64,000 bases of DNA from Coprinellus micaceus (Eukaryota; Basidiomycota; Agaricomycetes; Agaricales; Psathyrellaceae): positions 1,116,001-1,180,000 of the forward strand of contig OX596340.1 of NCBI GenBank assembly GCA_951394405.1. Reading direction: 5' to 3'. Both the position numbers and the translations under genes were made by a program. The notes beneath the pieces are model-generated. The model saw only the letters and a program-made list of their open reading frames with translations, was not told the origin of the DNA and made no database searches. Shown in pieces: positions 58,484 through 64,000 of the stretch. Every line of letters begins with the position of its first letter. The first letter of the stretch is position 1.

Positions 58484-60138
58484 TCCAGAGCGGCCGGTCG
58501 TTCCTTGTAGTATAAAGCTTGGGTTCGGTTCTTTATTTATTACTGTCATAAAGGCTTCAATGGACTCTTTGCCTCAGATACGGGGAGAACCACACCCAGG
58601 AGATAAGCGACACTGCGCATAAAGGAGAAGCGAATTCTGAAAACAAAGGGAGACGTGAAAGAGGAGAAAGACGCCCAGATAGGGGCCAGGCGCCACCGGC
58701 TTGTCTGCCGACTTCGTTTGCAGCTCCGAGCCCGGCCCTAAACGAGCCATACAAAAGGCGAGCAGCCTGATCTGGAATTCCTTGGAGCGTTCTCCCCAAC
58801 CACCGTGTGGTGTTCACACCATGGTCAGTATTCCCTTCATCTCGCCTTGGTCGCTGTCGCTGACGATGATGCAGGCGGAAAAGCACCAGAGAAGACGAGC
58901 AGATAGGACCGTAGGCCCCAGGGACGCAGTAACGTATGATGGTCAGTCCCTTCATCCGATCTCCCCCTTTCATCCCGCTCACCCCTCTGCAGGATCCACG
59001 AGCGAGCCATACTTGTCGTCGAGGGCGGTACCTCAGAATCGTCGGTGTACCATGGACTACAGGTGGTTGTAAACCCCCGCGAGATTGTCGCTCACAGGTA
59101 TGTCTCAACTCCTTTCCCCCTCCGACCCTCATCTTACCCCCCCTTCAGCAATATCTTGCATCTTCGGTGTATCGTCACCACCATACCCAAGTCGGGTTCC
59201 GGGCCATCGTGCCTTCTTCCTCCCCCAGCAGGAGCCAGCGTACCTCACGCTTCACCCCACCGCGGGTTTGCCCTACTCGGGTTCTCGGCCATCGCGCCAA
59301 CATCTCCCTTCCTCTACCCCGAGGTCGGACCTCCGCCTTCCTATCACGGTCGGCATATCGCTGCAGCCCACCACGGCTCAGAACTCTCGCTTTCCCTTGC
59401 AACACTAGGGTTAGCATCATCCTGCAGCCCACCACGGCTCAGACCCCTCGCCTTCCTATCACGGTCGGCATATCCCTGCAGCCCACCCGGCTCAGAACTC
59501 TCGCTTTCCCTTGCAACACCAGGGTCAGCATCATTTCCTGCCACCCCCGCTCGGTGCCGCAGACGTCCGCTTTCCTTGCACACCAAGGTTGGCATTATCT
59601 CCTGTTACCCCTGCTCGGTACAGGTCCATTCCCCCTTGCCCCACGGGCTTGGGATGTCTTCGCCTTCCTGTCAAGGTCGGCCCTTTCTTGCCCTAGTTTC
59701 CGCTGCATATCAGCGCGGTCCTGGGCATCATTCTTGCTCTAGTTATCTGCTGCCTTTGGCGCGGTCCTGAGCATCATTCTCGCCTTTCCTCGGTTCTGGA
59801 TTGGCATTACTCTCCATTGACTTTAAGTTCGCCGCTGGTTGAACCTTGGTCATTGGTATATCGCGGGATGGCTCGTGTTGCCGTCTTGTAAGTTGTCTCG
59901 GAGGACTGATCACCTTCTGGGACTGTTCGAAAATTAATTACCCCAGGCCACCCCCCTTTCCGATGTTGTTTGTGTGTAGGACAAAAATCCTGTCTCGTAG
60001 ATGATGTCGACTACTTCCGAATGTCAATCGTAGGTTGTAGAGCTTCACTCCAGTGTGAATTGTTTGAGGAAAAGGTTAGTAAGTATAATCAAAGCAAGGT
60101 ATAGATATTACAAGTGAGTGTTGTCTCAATAATTTAGA
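58484..60138. other. intergenic, contains a tandem repeat
   Basis: About 1.65 kb between the second DUF6534 gene and TRP4. Apart from the repeat at 59341-59560, no coding feature is supported. Long open frames here (for example 58936-59742) are Ser/Pro/Arg-rich, track the repeat and lack splice or domain support. Confidence 0.5.
59341..59560 (+). repeat. imperfect 115-bp tandem repeat
   Basis: The word CTATCACGGTCGGCATAT occurs at 59341 and again at 59456, a period of 115. Inside, CTGCAGCCCACC recurs at 59361 and 59422, with a related CTGCAGCCCACCCGG at 59476. ACTCTCGCTTTCCCTTGCAA is present in both copies. It looks like a minisatellite-like duplication. Confidence 0.75.
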
Positions 60139-61302
60139 TTAGATATGGAGAGTCTGTTCAGCCTTCCTCGCGGCACTTCGGAAGGTGTCCAAGGCATCCC
60201 AAGCCTTCCCTGAGTACACGGCCTGGCGAGCGAGCTCGGTGCCCTCCTTGTAGTCCTTCGCGAGCCCAGCCACGACGAGCAATGCCGACGCGTTCATCAA
60301 CACAAAGTCGAGAACGGGAATCAGCTTTTCGGGGATCTTATCGCCAGAGTTCAACAAGGTCTTGAACGTCTCTGCGTTCTCCTTCGGCGATCCACCTCCC
60401 ACCGTCGACAGAGCGTGCACAGGCAGCCCAAACTGCTCTGGGGTGAGTACGTGTTCCGAGATAGACCCATCCTCGTGCAACTCCCAAGCATGCGTGGACC
60501 CCGCACAGCTAATCTCATCCAGCCCTTCAAAGCCACACACAACAAGCGCCCTCTGCACCCCACCCTCCCTCAGGGACCTCGCAAACGCAGACCCGATCTC
60601 CGGGACGGCGACACCCAGAACCATACCCCGTGGCCGCGCGGGGTTGATGAGCGGGCCGAGGACGTTGAACATGGTGCGGAAGGGGAGGGACTTGCGGTAG
60701 GGCGCGATGGCGGCGAGGGAGGGGTGGTAGTGCGGCGCGAGGATGAAGGTGAAGGGGACCCGGGTGATGGGCATGGGTGTACCCGGGGTGGGGGCGACGA
60801 AGAGGCAGTCGAGGGATTCGAGGAGGTCGGCGGAGCCCGAGGAGGATGTGGAGGCTCGGCTTCCGTGCTGGGCCGACCGATCATAGTTAGTTTTTTGTAT
60901 GAAGTGAGAAAATTGGATGGGACGTACCTTGATTACCCGGGCACCGGCGCCTGCAGCGACGATAGCAGCAGTCGTGCTGACGTTGAAGAGGTTATACCCA
61001 TCTCCCCCCGTTCCGACGATATCAACGACAAAGTCGGTGTCGATCTCCTCCACTGCACACTTCAACGCACGCCCCCGCAGCACCGACGCCGCTGCGGCAA
61101 GAAACTCTGGCCTCCGCTCGATACGGTGGATGTGCAGCGCGGTGAGGAATGCGCCGATCTGAGATGGATGCAGCAATTCGGGGTTGAACATGAGGTTTAG
61201 CGCCGATTTGAGGTCGTCTGGGCTGAAGTATTCTGGGGTCTCGGTGAGGAGCTTCAGTAGAGAGCGGAAGGAGGTCTGTGCGGTTTGGCTGGGGTCTGAC
61301 AT
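60139..61302 (-). CDS. TRP4: anthranilate phosphoribosyltransferase
   Basis: Joins anthranilate to PRPP in tryptophan synthesis. Two exons (61302-60928 and 60867-60139) encode 367 residues. The 60-nt intron is open in frame, but its removal restores the conserved K-HGSRASTSSSGSADLLES segment. Key motifs are the diphosphate-binding GTGGDGYNLFNVSTTAA and, further on, FTFILAPHYHPSLAAIAPYR, FNVLGPLINPARP and EGLDEISCAGSTHAWEL. The length matches fungal TrpD-type enzymes. It lies upstream (in position) of HIS1 on the same strand; both use PRPP. Confidence 0.95.
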   Translation of the reverse strand: MSDPSQTAQTSFRSLLKLLTETPEYFSPDDLKSALNLMFNPELLHPSQIGAFLTALHIHRIERRPEFLAAAASVLRGRALKCAVEEIDTDFVVDIVGTGGDGYNLFNVSTTAAIVAAGAGARVIKVRPIQFSHFIQKTNYDRSAQHGSRASTSSSGSADLLESLDCLFVAPTPGTPMPITRVPFTFILAPHYHPSLAAIAPYRKSLPFRTMFNVLGPLINPARPRGMVLGVAVPEIGSAFARSLREGGVQRALVVCGFEGLDEISCAGSTHAWELHEDGSISEHVLTPEQFGLPVHALSTVGGGSPKENAETFKTLLNSGDKIPEKLIPVLDFVLMNASALLVVAGLAKDYKEGTELARQAVYSGKAWDALDTFRSAARKAEQTLHI

Positions 61303-62036
61303 GGCGGTTGAGGGCTAGGGAGGGTGGCGAAGGGTTCTCGGGAGGTGGGAGTGAAGGGAAGAAGATAAGATTATAATTTCTGTGACTCAATTTCCCCGGC
61401 CGAAGTTTCTCGCGCCGATCGTTGCTAGCTGCGTCGATCGTGCTTCGTTAGCGCCGGCCTGGCCAATAAGCTTCGACACGTTGCGTCGATGTCATGAACG
61501 ATGAAATGAACGTCGGTGTGGGTTGACTGAAATGCCCAGCATTCAGCACTGAAGACGAAGTCGGAACGCCAGCACCGGCGGGCTATTGGGCACTTTGCTT
61601 GACATTTGAGACGGAACCGGGTACACGGCGGGATCTCCCTTCAGGATCTCCCTTCACCACGAAATGTCTGGGTTGCATGGAGACGGCGTTGGGGCCTCGC
61701 TGTGTGTGTCTCGGAGTGGGAGGTGGTAGATGAACGACAGGGTAGGGCGGGGTCTCAGTTGCTGACCTGTCGACCTAGCATACCACACCACACACTATCC
61801 AAGGCGGTTGTGCAAGTCGACATGAATCTGAATAGGCTGGAGGGCGGGATACACAGCGTAGAGAAGTATGTGGAATGGAACGAGATGAATGTCCCGACTG
61901 CAACGAGAGGATGAGCAGCGGGGCTTCAAACCGATGACCATGCCGCGTTGTGCAAACGTCATTCCACATTCGGCTTGACCAGATTAGCGCCCAATCAAGA
62001 AAAATACTGCAAAGAAGCATGAAATCGTACAAAAGC
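61303..62036. other. intergenic between TRP4 and HIS1
   Basis: About 730 bases holding the TRP4 promoter (right of 61302) and the HIS1 3' flank. No gene is seen. TTAGCGCCC, a one-base variant of the dispersed word, is at about 61985-61993. Confidence 0.5.
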
Positions 62037-63296
62037 TCATACTCTACAGTTATCAAGGTTGAAAACCAAGATATCCTCCGCACCAGCCTTAACCAGCTCA
62101 TCCATAACCTGCGCGCTCTTCTTCTTCTCAACCATCGCGCTGACCGCACACCAGTCCGGTTCCTCCAGCGCGCTGATCGTGGGCGCTCTCCTCCCGGGGG
62201 TGATACGGGTGGCGACTTCGAGCTTGCTGCGGAGGATGTTGTATTCGATGACGACGTATTTGCTGGCGGCGATGACTCCGGCGATGCGTTTGGTGATGAG
62301 GTTGATGATGGATTGGTGCTCGGGGTGCCTGATGGTGGTGGAACGGATGAGGACGGCTTCGGTCTCGAGGACGGTGGAGATGGCGTGTAACCCTGCGGCG
62401 CGCATGGTTTCTCCAGATTCTGTAGAGGGGTCAGGGAAAGCTGAGGGAATATAGAAGGGCGGTACTGACCGACGAGATCGACTGGGCAAGGAATTGTTAG
62501 AATCGTGCTATGGATAGGCAGAGAAGATAGTGCTCACCGATTCCATCAGCAAGACCAAGCGAGCAAGCGGCCTCCACACTCCCTCCAACATACTCAATCT
62601 TCGTCTTCTCCTCGCCCTGGAACCCAAGCCGGGTATCGATTTCGCCAAAGTACTTCTCGGACAGGTTCTCGAAGCTCGTTACGACGCGCTTGCCCGCGAG
62701 CTGCTCGACAGTCTTGATGTTGGATTCTTCGGGTACTTGGACTTGGAGGGCGCACTTCCCGAAGCCGAGGCGTAGTTCTTCGGTAACGTAGTCCTCCATG
62801 CCGGCTTCGAGGATGACATCGTGGCCGGTGATACCGAGGTCGACGTTACCCTTTCCGACGAAGGATGGGATATCGGCGGCGGGGAGGAAGACGCTGTTTG
62901 ACCGCGGGTATCTTAATTAACCGTTGGACTGAGGAGGGGAGGGGCTGTGGTCCACGTACAGGGCGATGGAGTGGTTCAGCGCGACACAGACATCCAATCG
63001 ATTCGGCCTTCGAAACTGGATGTCGGCGCCTTGGCTTCCATGAGCTTCATCCACCTTGGGGCGCGTCAAACGACATACGCACCAGCAAGCAGGGACATGC
63101 ATTTCTCGTGAAGCCTTCCTGTTTGCCATCGATGTCAGTCCCATTGGTTAGAGACCGAGCTCGGAGTAGATGGTTCGGACACAAGCACCTTTCTTCGGGA
63201 TGGCGAATAGCAAGCGCCCTTTCAGTGTTTCGGCGTCTAGAATCGACTTTTAGCGCCCAGAATCCTTGTAGGCTTGAAGTAGTGTAGCATACTCAT
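62037..63296 (-). CDS. HIS1: ATP phosphoribosyltransferase
   Basis: First enzyme of histidine synthesis, condensing ATP with PRPP. Exon 1 is only 4 nt (63296-63293, ATG-A), followed by a 56-nt intron and exon 2 from 63236 (NAETLKGRLLFAIPKK). Further exons give GRLHEKCMSLLAG, ADIQFRRPNRLDVCVALNHS, VFLPAADIPSFVGKGNVDLG, ITGHDVILEAGMEDYV, the PRPP-site region VGGSVEAACSLGLADGIVDL and VESGETMRAAGL, then the C-terminal regulatory domain (TPGRRAPTISALEEPDWCAV) and the stop at 62039-62037. The short first exon is supported by phase and by the family's N-terminus. It is divergent from DBR1, with 197 bp between starts. Confidence 0.92.
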
Positions 63297-63493
63297 CGCG
63301 GTGTATAGGCTCGGGGGGTGGATAAAGCAGTAGAAGGAGCTAATGGAGTCACAAACTTTTTGTGATTCTGAAGTCAAGATTAGATTTCGGAAATGCGGCT
63401 GTGCTCATAGATCAACAGGGCATTGCGGCCGAACTTGCGCCGACGCACGCGTTCCTCTTCACCACCACCACCACGGCGTCTATTCTGCGAAGG

Positions 63494-64000
63494 ATGAAGG
63501 TAAGGATAACTCAGAATTCACATATAGATCATCACCTCACCGCACGTCTAGATTGCAATTGAAGGCTGTTGCCATGGGCAGCTCGACGCCATCTACTCCC
63601 AAATCGCGACCCTCGAAGCAAGGAACAACTACAAAGTCGATCTTCTCCTGATATGCGGCGACTTCCAAGCCGTCAGGAACTGGAGAGACCTCGCATGCAT
63701 GGCCGTGCCGAACAAGTACAAGGAGCTCGCGGACTTCCACAAGTAGGTATGATGATACTGTATGCTATATGCTGGGATGGCTCAACAGCATGCTGATTCT
63801 TGTCCAGGTACTATACTGGTGAGAGGGTCGCGCCGATTCCTACTATCGTCATTGGAGGGAACCATGAAGCGTCGAATTATATGTGGGAGCTGTATCACGG
63901 AGGGTGGTTGGCGCCCAATATCTACTTCCTTGGGCATGCTGGGACCGTTCAAGTGAATGGGCTGAGGATTGCGGGGGTTTCTGGGATCTTCAAAAGCCAC
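63494..64000 (+). CDS. DBR1: RNA lariat debranching enzyme, 5' part
   Basis: Partial at the window edge. Exons 63494-63499 (ATG-AAG, 6 nt), 63552-63742 and 63808 onwards. DBR1 is a metallophosphoesterase that cleaves the 2'-5' bond of intron lariats. Visible metal-site motifs are [54 protein letters not shown] and [20 protein letters not shown]. The DBR1-specific [20 protein letters not shown] is present. The gene continues past 64000. Confidence 0.95.

Noticed and set aside
58936..59770. Two overlapping 240-270 codon plus-strand frames
   Set aside because: Both follow the tandem repeat, are low-complexity Ser/Pro/Arg sequence, and are open in two frames at once, which is typical of repeat-driven artefacts.
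1..64000. CRISPR arrays, tRNA or rRNA genes
   Set aside because: No regularly spaced identical repeats and no cloverleaf or rRNA-like segments were seen; the window is eukaryotic nuclear DNA.

Overview
The window reads as nuclear DNA of a filamentous basidiomycete, most likely an Agaricomycete. Genes are dense and on both strands. Introns are mostly 47-76 nt with GT-AG ends, several exons are tiny, and the gene families are typical of mushroom-forming fungi: NACHT proteins with an N-terminal S-x-x-H-x-F-x-N/A-A-x-D-F/W leader, DUF6534 seven-helix proteins, and Ser-rich single-pass membrane proteins. I could not identify the species. All gene models were built by hand from splice sites and reading frames.

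Region 1 (1-2.6 kb) holds a small basic protein gene, a small ORF with an in-frame stop, and a convergent GNAT acetyltransferase.

Region 2 (2.6-37.4 kb) is the accessory heart of the window: eight paralogous NACHT (STAND NTPase, NLR-like) loci. A-E (+ strand) and F (- strand) are intact. G and H (- strand) are broken. Each complete copy has the same four-exon structure: a 33-34 residue leader, a NACHT core with Walker A and Walker B, a WW-containing linker, and a C-terminal Cys/His module that replaces the WD40, ankyrin or TPR repeats usually found there. Five of the eight share a promoter block in which TAAGCGCCC precedes CACGTG and the CACGTG lies exactly 32 nt from the ATG. Between the NACHT genes sit one intact gene for the branched-chain 2-oxoacid dehydrogenase E1-alpha subunit (16.1-18.1 kb) and three decayed fragments of it. 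This shows that the array grew by duplication of a NACHT + E1-alpha unit. A and D are mosaics of two sequence types, which points to exchange between copies. A Ser-rich single-pass membrane protein gene (29.5-33.1 kb) interrupts the array before H.

Region 3 (37.7-64 kb) is mainly conserved housekeeping sequence: a ZIP zinc transporter, a V-ATPase proteolipid subunit, a ZCCHC10-type zinc-knuckle protein, a nucleotidyltransferase-like protein, a 3-kb gene-poor stretch, a secreted S9 peptidase (DPP5 type), the ribosome assembly factor MRT4 divergent from deoxyhypusine hydroxylase, two tandem DUF6534 membrane proteins, TRP4, HIS1 and the start of DBR1.

The most distinctive signals are the NACHT array with its uncharacterised C-terminal Cys/His module, its fixed-spacing promoter block, and the presence of the same TAAGCGCCC word at further sites in the window, including introns and gene-free DNA.
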